64,000 nt of DNA, taken from NCBI GenBank assembly GCA_964020155.1, contig OZ026567.1, positions 1,002,382 through 1,066,381 on the forward strand, given 5' to 3'. This DNA comes from Chondrilla cf. caribensis (lineage: Eukaryota; Porifera; Demospongiae; Chondrillida; Chondrillidae). Shown piece after piece: positions 52,890 through 64,000 of this stretch. A program made the position numbers and the translations under genes. The notes beneath the pieces were generated by a model. It made no database searches. It had not been told where the DNA came from and worked only from the letters and a program-made list of their open reading frames with translations. Within the stretch, counting starts at the first letter, position 1. The number at the start of each line of letters is the position of its first letter.

Positions 52890-53343
52890 ACACACACACA
52901 CAAACACATAGAATACATAGCATTATTCCAGTGGTGTTGTATCCTGCAATTCTATAAGCATTCAACTGCAAACTGTTGTGTACTACATACATAGTTATTG
53001 GACTTGGAGTTTATGAATAATTACTGTATGTTGTATTATGTGTGGAACTAGCTATAGTGTGGGATGGAGGTTCTTTTTGTATGTGTGTATTTGTGTGTGT
53101 ATGTATGTGTGTGTTTGTGTGTGTTTGTGCAGATGCATGTGCTTGTATGCTAAACTTCCTCGGCTTATATAATCACTTTCATTTCAACTGTTCATCAACC
53201 TTCTTCATTATCTACTATGTACGTAGCTAAATCGAGGAGAAATGTGAACACCTTCCAACAGTGTTACCTGACCTGGATGCTTGTCTAGGGAAACTGTTTC
53301 AGTATGGAGAAACTGTTTCAGTATGTTGCCATTTGCCTGTGTA

Positions 53344-53378
<35 letters not shown>

Positions 53379-53916
53379 CGAGCGAGCGAGTGTGTGTGGG
53401 TGTGGGTGCATGGGTGCAAATGTATGTGCTTGTATGCTAAACTTGCTTGGCTAATGAAATCTCTTTCATTTCAACTGTTCATCATCCTTCTTCATTACCT
53501 ACTATGTACGTAGCTAAAGTGAGGAGAAATGTGAAACCTTCCAACAGTGTTACCTGATCAGGATGCTTGTCTGGAGAAACTGTTTCAGTATGTTGTCAAA
53601 AAGGAACTCAAAATTCTCAGGGTTGGGTTTGTTATGTTTGGTTTGCAGTGAATGGAAACCCAATCCATTTGATGGGAATATCTGTAATTATGAAGCCTGA
53701 CATACACACACATACACACACATACACACACACACATACACACACACAAACACTTGAAAGCGCAAACACATATACATAGCATATTACCGCAGCAGTGTCG
53801 TATCCTGCAATCCTATAAGCATTCAACAGCAAATTGTTGTGTACTATATACATATCTATTGGACTTTGATTCTATGCATAATCGCTGGAACTAGCTACAG
53901 TGTCGGATTTAGGTTC

Positions 53917-53970
<54 letters not shown>

Positions 53971-54480
53971 TGTGTGCAGATGCATGTGCATGTATGCTGA
54001 ACTTCCTTGGCTAATGAAATTGCTTTCAACTGTTCATCATCCTTCTTCAATACCTACTATGTAGGTAGCGAAATCGAGGAGAAATGAAAACACCTTGAAG
54101 CGGTGTTACCTGTCCCCGATGCTTGTCCAAGGAAACTGTTTCAGTATGTTGTTGAAAGGAACTCAGAATTCTCAGAATGGGTTTGTTATGTTTGGTTTGC
54201 AGTGAGTGGAAACCCAATCCATTAGATGGGAATATCTGTAATTATGAAGCCTGACATACACACACATGCATGCACGCACGGACACACACACACACACACA
54301 TGCAGTCTCAACAGAACACAACTGATCAGTGGTATAAAGTATAGACAGGGTCCATTGTCTTATTACCAAGTGTCAGTGTGGTTAATTGTTTCCGTCCCGA
54401 AGCGGAGTCAATATTGGCATGTTGGTCACCACCGCACATAATTGCGGTGGCTGAAGCTGCAAATCACAACTTAAAAGGGG
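52890..54480 (+). repeat. R1-family repeat array, second block, with R3 end
   Basis: R1 cores at about 53152, 53442 and 54001, with GT tracts at 53346-53372 and 53917-53967 and CA tracts at 53703-53750 and 54254-54300. An R3 segment follows at 54302-54460. One core at 53281-53330 has a local duplication (aaactgtttcagtatg twice). Confidence 0.75.
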
Positions 54481-54689
54481 GGAATGTGCCAAACAAAATT
54501 AAACAGTCGTGGCATACCCATGGCCAGACAACGCCTTGTAGATCCTCTTGGTCAGCAATATTAAGGTTAACATACGGAAGATGATGCTGACACGTTGAAT
54601 GATTCCAAAGGCTGTTGCTGCCTGCCCAAGGAACATTTTTAAATTTCCATCATCACTAGTGCCTTGCTTGAATCGATCTTTCGTGCTGC

Positions 54690-54891
54690 AAATTGCAAAT
54701 GCACATGTGAAACCTTCCAACAGTGATACCTGACCTGGATGCTTGTCTTGAGAAACTGTTTCAGTATGTGTCAAAGGAACTTATGTGTTGTGTACTATAT
54801 ACGTACATATTTTTTGGTCTTTGAGTTTATGAATAAACACTGTATACTAAATCGTGTGGAACTAGCTACAGTGTACGTGGGATGGAGGCTC

Positions 54892-54980
<89 letters not shown>

Positions 54981-55477
54981 TTTTTGTGTGTGTGGTGTGT
55001 GCAGATGCATGTGCATCTATACTAAACTTCCTTGGCTAATAAAATCGCTTTCATTTCTACTGTTCATTATCCTTCTTCATTATCTACTATGTACATGGCT
55101 AATTTGAGGAGAAATGTGACCACCTTCCAACAGTGTTACCTGACCTGGATGCTTGTCCAGGGAAACTGTTTCAGTAGCTATGTTGTCAAAAGGAATTCAA
55201 AAATTCTCAGAGTTGGCTTTGTTATGTCCAGTTTGCAGTGAAGGGGAACCCAATCCATTAGATGGGAATATCTGTAATTATGAAGCCTGACATGCACACA
55301 TGCACGCACGCACGCACACAGTTTCGAACACAACTGATCAGTGGTATATATTATACACAGGATCCGTTTTTCTTAATACCGAGTGTTGGCTAGGTTGTTT
55401 CCGTCCCGAAGAGAAGTCAATAGTTGTTAACCCACGCACAGAATTGCGGTGGGCGCCAATATTGTTCGATTAGGGAA
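54690..55477 (+). repeat. R1-family repeat copies with 80-bp GT tract and R3 end
   Basis: Partial R1 at 54700-54790, a GT tract at 54893-54975, an R1 core at 55024-55200, and the R3 segment at 55319-55477. Confidence 0.75.
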
Positions 55478-55770
55478 GGTCTTTGAAGAAATGTGAAGTG
55501 AAATGAGGACTTTGAACATGTTGTGAAGAGCACGTGAGTTGTTGTAAAAATATTAATAAAATGGCAGCATCCTGTAACTGAGGAAGCCTTACTGAGATAA
55601 CAATGAGAAAACTTCATTCCAATGTCATTCCAACTTGTGTTGTTGTGTGTGAGGGGAGGTCTATCAGCACATGTTCACTGTATAGATACCTTTGGTAAGA
55701 ACACATTACACCCCCCCCCCCCCCAAAATACAGGTCACACACACAACCACAACATGTCACTAACACCACC
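55470..55770 (+). repeat. Duplicated segment, copy 2
   Basis: Counterpart of 50735-51020; includes a run of 14 C at about 55711-55724 where copy 1 has a short C run. A 28-bp direct duplication (tgtacacccacacatgcacaaatac type) lies just after, at 55780-55843. Confidence 0.75.
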
Positions 55771-56415
55771 TGTGCACATGTACACCCACACATGCACAAA
55801 TACTATGCATGTACACCCACACATGCACAAATACTATGCATGTACAGTGTGTATCAGGTTTTGGCTCTCTACATCTGATTCTTCTCATGTCTGTGATTTT
55901 GTATGTCATTTTAATATATAATTTTGATCCTGAAGGTTGAGCTTGCTTCCACTCATATATTATAATACCATACATAGTGTGTATGGATATGATACAGCTA
56001 TTAATACTGCATGTATGGATAAATTTAGTGAAGGTTTCAGTTGTAAAATACCTGAGCATAATTATGGATGTATGACAAGTCGAATGCAAAGGTATCACTA
56101 GTGTAATATTTTCAGCAAAGGTTATTTTAAATCTCAAAGAGATGCCGGCCCATGCAGATAATTCAATTATGGGGGTAGTGGCAGCAGAATATTATTAGGA
56201 CAAATTACTTGTTTGTCTGATTTCAGCTTCTGTCTTAACCATGTACATGTGCATCTGTACATGTGTGTGCAGGTGAAATGATAGATGTGTACATTTTTGT
56301 GGAAGAATGTGGTACAAAGATATAGCATACACATGTATGTTCAATTAATTGACAATTTTTAATTAGGATTTTGTCTGGCTTCAGTCACCATTATGACACC
56401 TTGAATGGTGGTGGT

Positions 56416-56416
<1 letters not shown>

Positions 56417-56483
<67 letters not shown>

Positions 56484-56492
56484 TATGTGTGT
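56417..56492. repeat. (GT)n microsatellite
   Basis: About 36 GT units, upstream of gene F. Confidence 0.95.
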
Positions 56493-56823
56493 GTGCATAA
56501 AGATGTTTGCCATATATTTTGGATTGTGGCAGGGAGGTCTCCATTTTGTGTAACCTGAGCTCATTCCTATTCTCACTTTATTTGCTGCAGTGACTATAAA
56601 AGTAATGTGCAGAAAACTCATGACCATCTTGTGTAATTCTGATGATCAAGAAAGAGTGTAGCACAAGGTTAGTTTAGTTCAGGTATATGCTATATTCTAT
56701 TAATATTGATGGTGTGTCTGTAGAAATTGAACTAAGTGGATTAATATCAGTATTTGCCATAATGTAGAAATGCACATGATCAATTTCAGGATTTAATAAA
56801 ATGTGTATGATATTTTTTGACAG

Positions 56824-59800
56824 ATGAGGACTCTTTTTTCCGCACTCAATCTTATTCTTCTGTTCAATGTGGTTCATGGCACTTCTGAGGGAACTTCATC
56901 ATATGCATCGGTGATGGCGATGTCCTCATCAGTGTTAGCTGAAGTGACCTCCTCCCAATCTGATGTATCGGAGACTCCTCTGTCATCAACTCCAGAGACT
57001 CCATCTCCTTCAATGACTGTTTATGAGACATCAGTTTTTCCCATTACCCCAACACCATCCGTAGCAGGTATGTTTATCTGTCTATCTATAATCATTAGTA
57101 GCAATCATTTATGTGAGATGGTGTAATTCTACATTCTATCACAACTAGTGTGTTTTGGAGACATGAACACTTTCTCTGGTGTAAACCTGGCATGGCCTTT
57201 AACTCCTGCTGGACAGACCTCAACCCTCTCTTGTCCTAACGGCAAAGGAAGTGCTACTAGGAAGTGTTCTGTGGATGGAGTGTGGGAACCGGCTTGTGTC
57301 TGTGACTGTTTGACTTGTTTCCCCCGGCTATTCTGTTATGTATGTGAAAACACCCAAATGACATTCTATCTCAACTGTGGTCGTGCAAGTTATATCAGTT
57401 TCTTTTCCTAATGTGTAGATTGGAAAAGCTATTAGACCATTGAACAAGCTAGTCCAATCTTTGCTTTGTACCATTGGTAATTCGAGCAACCTTCAGAACA
57501 ATGAGGTTTGTCGAAATATGTTTGAGAGTACAGTCGGTGATAATGCATCGATAATATATTAACAGACTATGTACTATTCCTACCTGTACTTATTTAAAGT
57601 GTTATTGAGGAGGCTAATGAAGGCTAGATAATATACAGCTGCTCCAAATACATTTTCATTCAAAATGAATGTTTCTTTGTTAACTGATTGATCAAGCAGA
57701 AAGTGGTATGATAAATGAATTATTGTATCCCGTTAGTGAAGATATTTGTAGTACGTATATTCTACAATTAGCACAGCTGCACACGTATGTACATTACATA
57801 CCAGAGGCCGTACCCATGCTGACTATTAACCCAAACCATCTGTATCCCTTCTGTAGCACACCCAGGAGGTTCTCGATCACAATTATTCCTGCTAGATACT
57901 GTATGATTAATCTGTATCATGTTTGTGATAGGAGTTCGATATTAATGCATCCAGTAACACATAATAAATAAACACAACACATTCATTCATACTTAAATTT
58001 GTACACACGCCAGTAATTGAATGGCATACAGATATTTGTAAGCTTGGAAACGTTAAAATTTCCATATTTCATTTCAGTCCAGACAGACTGTATTAGATGC
58101 AGTGGAGGTACTGTTAAATGCGAGCAGTGATTCTGTTGAGAATGCATCAGCACTCATCAATGGAACTATTGAACAAACGTAAGTTAATCCATGAATGACC
58201 AGTTCCATGTGTTGATGTTGTGGGTCTTGATGTAAGCTGGGCCTCAAATTTCACACAGGATAATGGATTCCCTAAATGCTATAGTCACCAACACACCAGT
58301 GGGTCCAGGGGAAAATGCAACCATCATTAGTTCTGGAGCAACTGTAGAGATCGTTGTGTCTCGTCCAACTGTAGACACTATAAATATTACAGGAATACAG
58401 ATTGAGTCCCAAGGGACCTCTGTCAACCTACCCCCTGGTGCTGCTATGAAGATCTTAGGAAGCAGTTTAGGTGGTGGCAATGCTACATTAGCCGCAATAA
58501 CCTTTACAAATGAGGACGGGACCTTCCAACCCCAAGATCCATCATTTTCACTTGGTAGCAATCTGGTTGACATCATCTTGGTAGATGAGAACGGAACTGT
58601 TCCTGTATCCAATCAAAGTGCGGACTGTAGGATCATGTTTGAACTCCAGAGAAATGTACGCGAGTGTTGTGTTTTGTGGATACACTCTGTGTACATTCAC
58701 TCATGCAATGTAGTAGTACACTGTTGATTGTCATGTTATATAAATACATATTTTAGGATATGTCTAATGGATCACCAACCTGTTCCGTTTGGGATGTCTC
58801 CAAGCAAGACTGGAGTTCTGATGGTTGTGAAGTGATTAATGTGACTGCAAATTCTGTGAAATGTGCTTGCAGTCAGCTGGGTATCTTTGGCTCCCTGGTG
58901 GTGAGTAGTGTGTGTTTGTGAATGCGTGTGTGTGTGCATCCATCAAACAATGCACTTCAACCCAATGGCAAACAAGTTATTATTATAGTGCAGTTGTCAG
59001 TGGGTGAGATTATTATAATACCCCTAACCAAGTCACATTAAGAGGGTTAGGTGAGGTTATAGTATTGCATGCTGCAAGCCTACTGATTATCCATGTTTGA
59101 TAAATCTGCAAATAATGTAAATCCAGGTGATTTTTATTCTCTTAATGAATACAATTCTGTTCTCTCCTTTCTGTGGTTGTACAAAGTTTATTTTATTTCC
59201 TAGGAAGTGACCTCCTCTCTATCAGATGTACCTGAGATAACATCTTCTTCATTAGTGATAGTCGAAGCGACCTCCACTCTATCAGATGAATCAGAGATGA
59301 CATCTTCTTCATCAGTGTTAGTCGAAGTGACCTCCTCTCTATCAGATGAATCCGAGATGACATCTTCTTCATCAGTGTTAGTTGAAGTGTCCTCCTCCTC
59401 ATCTGATGTACCTGAGACTGTTCCATCATTGACTCCGGAGCCTCCGCCATCATCCACTCTAGAGACTCCACAATCATCAACTCCAGAGACTCCATCCCCT
59501 TCAGTGACCATTTTTGAGACATCAGTTCCCACTTCCCCATCACCATCTGTAGCAGGTATGTTTATCTGTCCATTTATTCATTCATATGTAATCATATGCC
59601 ATACTGATGTTACCTTGAGAGTTTTGTCTTCACCTTGCAACTAGTGTGTCCTGAAGAAACCAACACTACATCGGGTATCACTCTTACATGGCCTTCAACT
59701 CCTATTGGAGAGATCTCAACCCTCTCTTGTCCTAACACCGACGGGAATGCCACCAGGGTGTGTACTGAGGGAGGAGTATGGGAACAACCTTATGTTCAGG

Positions 59801-62800
59801 AATGTACTTGTCCGGAAGAAACCAACACAACATCGGGTATCACTCTTACATGGCCTTCAACTCCTATTGGAGAGATCTCAACCCTCTCTTGTCCTAACAC
59901 CGACGGGAATACCACCAGAATTTGTACTGAGGGAGGAGTATGGGAACAACCTTATGTTCACGAGTGTACTTGTCCTGAAGAAACCAACACTACATCGGGT
60001 ATCACTCTTACATGGCCTTCAACTCCTATTGGAGAGATCTCAACCCTCTCTTGCCCTAACACCGACGGGAATGCTACCAGGATGTGTACTGAGGGAGGAG
60101 TATGGGAACAACCTTATGTTCAGGAATGTACTTGTCCTGAAGAAACCAACACAACATCGGGTATCACTCTTACATGGCCTTCAACTCCCATTGGAGAGAT
60201 CTCAAACCTCTCTTGTCCTAACACCGACGGGAATGCTACCAGGATGTGTACTGAGGGAGGAGTATGGGAACAACCTTATGTTCAGGAATGTACTTGTCCT
60301 GAAGAAACCAACACTACATCGGGTATCACTCTTACATGGCCTTCAACTCCTATTGGAGAGATCTCAACCCTCTCTTGTCCTAACACCGACGGGAATACCA
60401 CCAGGATGTGTACTGAGGGAGGAGTATGGGAACAACCTTATGTTCAGGAATGTACTTGTCCTGAAGAAACCAACACAACATCGGGTATCACTCTTACATG
60501 GCCTTCAACTCCTATTGGAGAGATCTCAACCCTCTCTTGCCCTAACACCGACGGGAATGCTACCAGGATGTGTACTGAGGGAGGAGTATGGGAACAACCT
60601 TATGTTCAGGAATGTACTTGTCCTGAAGAAACCAACACAACATCGGGTATCACTCTTACATGGCCTTCAACTCCTATTGGAGAGATCTCAACCCTCTCTT
60701 GTCCTAACACCGACGGGAATGCTACCAGGATGTGTACTGAGGGAGGAGTATGGGAACAACCTTATGTTCAGGAATGTACTTGTCCTGAAGAAACCAACAC
60801 AACATCGGGTATCACTCTTACATGGCCTTCAACTCCTATTGGAGAGATCTCAACCCTCTCTTGTCCTAACACCGACGGGAATGCCACCAGGAACTGTACT
60901 GTAGGAGGAGTATGGGAACAACCTTATGTTCAGGAGTGTACTTGTCCTGAAGAAACCAACACTACATCGGGTATCACTCTTACATGGCCTTCAACTCCTA
61001 TTGGAGAGATCTCAACCCTCTCTTGTCCTAACACCGACGGGAATGCCACCAGAATTTGTACTGAGGGAGGAGTATGGGAACAACCTTATGTTCAGGAATG
61101 TACTTGTCCTGAAGAAACCAACACAACATCGGGTATCACACTTACATGGCCTTCAACTCCCATTGGAGAGATCTCAACCCTCTCTTGTCCTAACACCGAC
61201 GGGAATGCTACCAGGATGTGTACTGAGGGAGGAGTATGGGAACAACCTTATGTTCAGGAATGTACTTGTCCTGAAGAAACCAACACAACATCGGGTATCA
61301 CTCTTACATGGCCTTCAACTCCCATTGGAGAGATCTCAACCCTCTCTTGTCCTAACACCGACGGGAATGCCACCAGAATTTGTACTGAGGGAGGAGTATG
61401 GGAACAACCTTATGTTCACGAGTGTACTTGTCCTGAAGAAACCAACACAACATCGGGTATCACTCTGACATGGCCTTCAACTCCTATTGGAGAGATCTCA
61501 ACCCTCTCTTGCCCTAACACCGACGGGAATGCTACCAGGATGTGTACTGAGGGAGGAGTATGGGAACAACCTTATGTTCAGGAATGTACTTGTCCTGAAG
61601 AAACCAACACAACATCGGGTATCACTCTTACATGGCCTTCAACTCCTATTGGAGAGATCACATCCCTCTCTTGTCCTAACACCGACGGGAATGCCACCAG
61701 AATTTGTACTGAGGGAGGAGTATGGGAACAACCTTATGTTCACGAGTGTACTTGTCCTGAAGAAACCAACACTACATCGGGTATCAGTCTTACATGGCCT
61801 TCAACTCCTATTGGAGAGATCTCAACCCTCTCTTGCCCTAACACCAACGGGAATGCTACCAGGATGTGTACTGAGGGAGGAGTATGGGAACAACCTTATG
61901 TTCAGGAATGTACTTGTCCTGAAGAAACCAACACAACATCAGGTATCACTCTTACATGGCCTTCAACTCCCATTGGAGAGATCTCAACCCTCTCTTGTCC
62001 TAACACCGACGGGAATACCACCAGGATGTGTACTGAGGGAGGAGTATGGGAACAACCTTATGTTCAGGAATGTACTTGTCCTGAAGAAACCAACACTACA
62101 TCGGGTATCACACTTACATGGCCTTCAACTCCTATTGGAGAGATCTCAACCCTCTCTTGTCCTAACACCAACGGGAATGCCACCAGAATTTGTACTGAGG
62201 GAGGAGTATGGGAACAACCTTATGTTCAGGAATGTACTTGTCCTGAAGAAACCAACACAACATCGGGTATCACTCTTACATGGCCTTCAACTCCTATTGG
62301 AGAGATCTCAACCCTCTCTTGTCCTAACACCGACGGGAATGCCACCAGAATTTGTACTGAGGGAGGAGTATGGGAACAACCTTATGTTCACGAGTGTACT
62401 TGTCCTGAAGAAACCAACACTACATCGGGTATCACTCTTACATGGCCTTCAACTCCTATTGGAGAGATCTCAACCCTCTCTTGTCCTAACACCGACGGGA
62501 ATGCCACCAGGAACTGTACTGAGGGAGGAGTATGGGAACAACCTTATGTTCAGGAATGTACTTGTCCGGAAGAAACCAACACAACATCGGGTATCACTCT
62601 TACATGGCCTTCAACTCCTATTGGAGAGATCTCAACCCTCTCTTGTCCTAACACCGACGGGAATACCACCAGAATTTGTACTGAGGGAGGAGTATGGGAA
62701 CAACCTTATGTTCACGAGTGTACTTGTCCTGAAGAAACCAACACTACATCGGGTATCACTCTTACATGGCCTTCAACTCCTATTGGAGAGATCTCAACCC

Positions 62801-64000
62801 TCTCTTGCCCTAACACCGACGGGAATGCTACCAGGATGTGTACTGAGGGAGGAGTATGGGAACAACCTTATGTTCAGGAATGTACTTGTCCTGAAGAAAC
62901 CAACACAACATCGGGTATCACTCTTACATGGCCTTCAACTCCCATTGGAGAGATCTCAAACCTCTCTTGTCCTAACACCGACGGGAATGCTACCAGGATG
63001 TGTACTGAGGGAGGAGTATGGGAACAACCTTATGTTCAGGAATGTACTTGTCCTGAAGAAACCAACACTACATCGGGTATCACTCTTACATGGCCTTCAA
63101 CTCCTATTGGAGAGATCTCAACCCTCTCTTGTCCTAACACCGACGGGAATACCACCAGGATGTGTACTGAGGGAGGAGTATGGGAACAACCTTATGTTCA
63201 GGAATGTACTTGTCCTGAAGAAACCAACACAACATCGGGTATCACTCTTACATGGCCTTCAACTCCTATTGGAGAGATCTCAACCCTCTCTTGCCCTAAC
63301 ACCGACGGGAATGCTACCAGGATGTGTACTGAGGGAGGAGTATGGGAACAACCTTATGTTCAGGAATGTACTTGTCCTGAAGAAACCAACACAACATCGG
63401 GTATCACTCTTACATGGCCTTCAACTCCTATTGGAGAGATCTCAACCCTCTCTTGTCCTAACACCGACGGGAATGCCACCAGGAACTGTACTGTAGGAGG
63501 AGTATGGGAACAACCTTATGTTCAGGAGTGTACTTGTCCTGAAGAAACCAACACTACATCGGGTATCACTCTTACATGGCCTTCAACTCCTATTGGAGAG
63601 ATCTCAACCCTCTCTTGTCCTAACACCGACGGGAATGCCACCAGAATTTGTACTGAGGGAGGAGTATGGGAACAACCTTATGTTCAGGAATGTACTTGTC
63701 CTGAAGAAACCAACACAACATCGGGTATCACACTTACATGGCCTTCAACTCCCATTGGAGAGATCTCAACCCTCTCTTGTCCTAACACCGACGGGAATGC
63801 TACCAGGATGTGTACTGAGGGAGGAGTATGGGAACAACCTTATGTTCAGGAGTGTACTTGTCCTGAAGAAACCAACACAACATCGGGTATCACTCTTACA
63901 TGGCCTTCAACTCCTATTGGAGAGATCTCAACCCTCTCTTGTCCTAACACCGACGGGAATGCCACCAGAATTTGTACTGAGGGAGGAGTATGGGAGCAAC
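56824..64000 (+). CDS. Gene F (5' part): mucin-HRM-GAIN-GPS protein leading into a giant HRM array
   Basis: Exons: 56824-57067, 57149-57339, 57419-57505, 58078-58178, 58259-58655, 58757-58900, 59204-59555, and 59645 to beyond 64000; phases agree and match gene D. Residues 1-19 (MRTLFSALNLILLFNVVHG) are the signal peptide, followed by a short mucin-like region. HRM 1 is divergent (CFGDMNTFSG, LAWPLTPAGQTSTLSCP, KCSVDGVWEPACVC). A GAIN domain and a GPS (KCACSQLGIFGSL, no HLT) follow, then a second mucin-like exon with the 20-residue repeat, then about 27 HRM units. By analogy with gene D, more modules or a single membrane helix would be expected downstream, outside the window. Likely a large cell-surface glycoprotein. 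The ATG directly follows a ttttgacag acceptor. Confidence 0.75.
57149..57339 (+). other. Divergent HRM domain of gene F
   Basis: 191-nt exon, phase 1-0. It retains the WP...G...SCP...R.C...G.W frame and a Cys-rich extension (CDCLTCFPRLFCY) replacing the CDCLTQGISQQLC of gene D. Confidence 0.75.
57419..58655 (+). other. GAIN domain of gene F
   Basis: Exons 57419-57505 (helical, ends NLQNNE as in gene E), 58078-58178 (RQTVLDAVEVLLN, as in gene E) and 58259-58655. The start of the last exon resembles gene E (AIVTNTPVGPGENATI, VVSRPTVDT), but from about VNLPPGAAMKILG onward it is nearly identical to gene D, at DNA level too. Confidence 0.75.
58757..58900 (+). other. GPS motif of gene F, cleavage site altered to QLG
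   Basis: Nearly identical to gene D GPS: CSVWD, DWSSDGCEV, KCACSQLG. All four Cys are present but His and Thr/Ser of the cleavage triplet are replaced, so no self-cleavage is expected. Confidence 0.8.
59204..59555 (+). repeat. Second mucin-like exon of gene F
   Basis: Phase 0-1 exon with about three 20-residue repeats (VTSSLSDESEMTSSSSVLVE type), then SSTPETPSPS and the shared TSPSPSVA end before the HRM exon. Confidence 0.85.
59645..64000 (+). repeat. Tandem array of about 27 HRM domains in one exon
   Basis: One exon, open in frame from the acceptor at 59644 to the window end (4356 nt). The unit is exactly 162 bp (54 residues): CPEETNTTSG, ITLTWPSTPIGEISTLSCP, NTDGNATR, (M/I/N/V)CTEGG, VWEQPYVQEC. 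Each unit has four Cys, two Trp and two N-glycosylation sequons (NTT; NAT or NTT). Variation is limited to a few positions. 26 complete units and most of a 27th are visible. A second reading frame is also open for long stretches but is interrupted wherever a unit reads RNCTVGG, so the HRM frame is the real one. Confidence 0.9.

Larger units (their letters stand above)
45671..56823. other. Intergenic region E-F, 11 kb of repeats
   Basis: No host coding exon seen. It contains at least nine R1-family copies with CA/GT tracts, a 5'-truncated LINE, two R2 elements, a duplicated ~290-bp segment, AT-rich unannotated sequence at 49550-50320 and a C14 run at about 55711-55724. 56500-56823 precedes gene F and presumably carries its promoter and untranslated exon. 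Confidence 0.6.

Noticed and set aside
59705..63496. Long ATG-started frames of 399, 180 and 669 codons in the HRM array (LERSQPSLVLTPTG repeats)
   Set aside because: They are in the wrong frame relative to the HRM units and break wherever a unit encodes RNCTVGG. The HRM frame has no stop and matches gene D.
59645..64000. CRISPR-like regular repeats
   Set aside because: The 162-bp units are adjacent coding repeats without unique spacers, in a spliced animal gene.

Overview
The window is eukaryotic and almost certainly metazoan: spliced genes with GT-AG introns, Reeler, HRM, GAIN/GPS and FN3 domains, long CA/GT microsatellites and a LINE fragment. This domain mix, short introns and single-pass receptors point to an early-branching animal, most likely a demosponge such as Amphimedon. 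That species call is an inference from style, not a match I could test.

Six related genes lie head to tail on the + strand. I built all models by joining exons on splice sites and reading phase. Genes A (763-3435), B (5279-9206) and C (11108-13238) encode secreted, probably GPI-anchored, mucin-like proteins; A and B begin with a Reeler domain. Gene D (17230-25380) encodes a signal peptide, then repeated modules of mucin-like stretch, HRM, GAIN and GPS, then one membrane helix and a short tail; a 200-N gap hides the end of the third module. Gene E (30113-45670) encodes Reeler, Cys-rich repeats, six FN3 domains, an approximately 1130-residue mucin-like stretch, one GAIN/GPS and one membrane helix. 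Gene F (56824 to beyond 64000) repeats the gene D module and then runs into about 27 near-identical tandem HRM domains that leave the window.

The genes share parts: the signal-peptide exon (with LLFNV or a close variant), the last 56-nt exon (A, B, C), the 20-residue mucin repeat (D, E, F) and the GAIN/GPS exons (D, E, F), always in matching intron phase. This looks like a locus growing by tandem duplication, exon shuffling and repeat expansion. All products should sit on or leave the cell surface, so adhesion or self/non-self recognition is a reasonable but unproven role. None of the three GAIN proteins shows a seven-helix region, so they are not adhesion GPCRs as modelled. The GPS in D and F reads QLG at the cleavage site and should not self-cleave; the one in E keeps HLT.

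The spaces between genes (25.4-30.1 kb and 45.7-56.8 kb above all) are filled with a CA/GT-cored repeat family, short inverted-repeat elements, a hairpin-ended MITE-like family and a 5'-truncated LINE with C-terminal zinc fingers. I see no tRNA, rRNA, CRISPR or bacterial-type operon.
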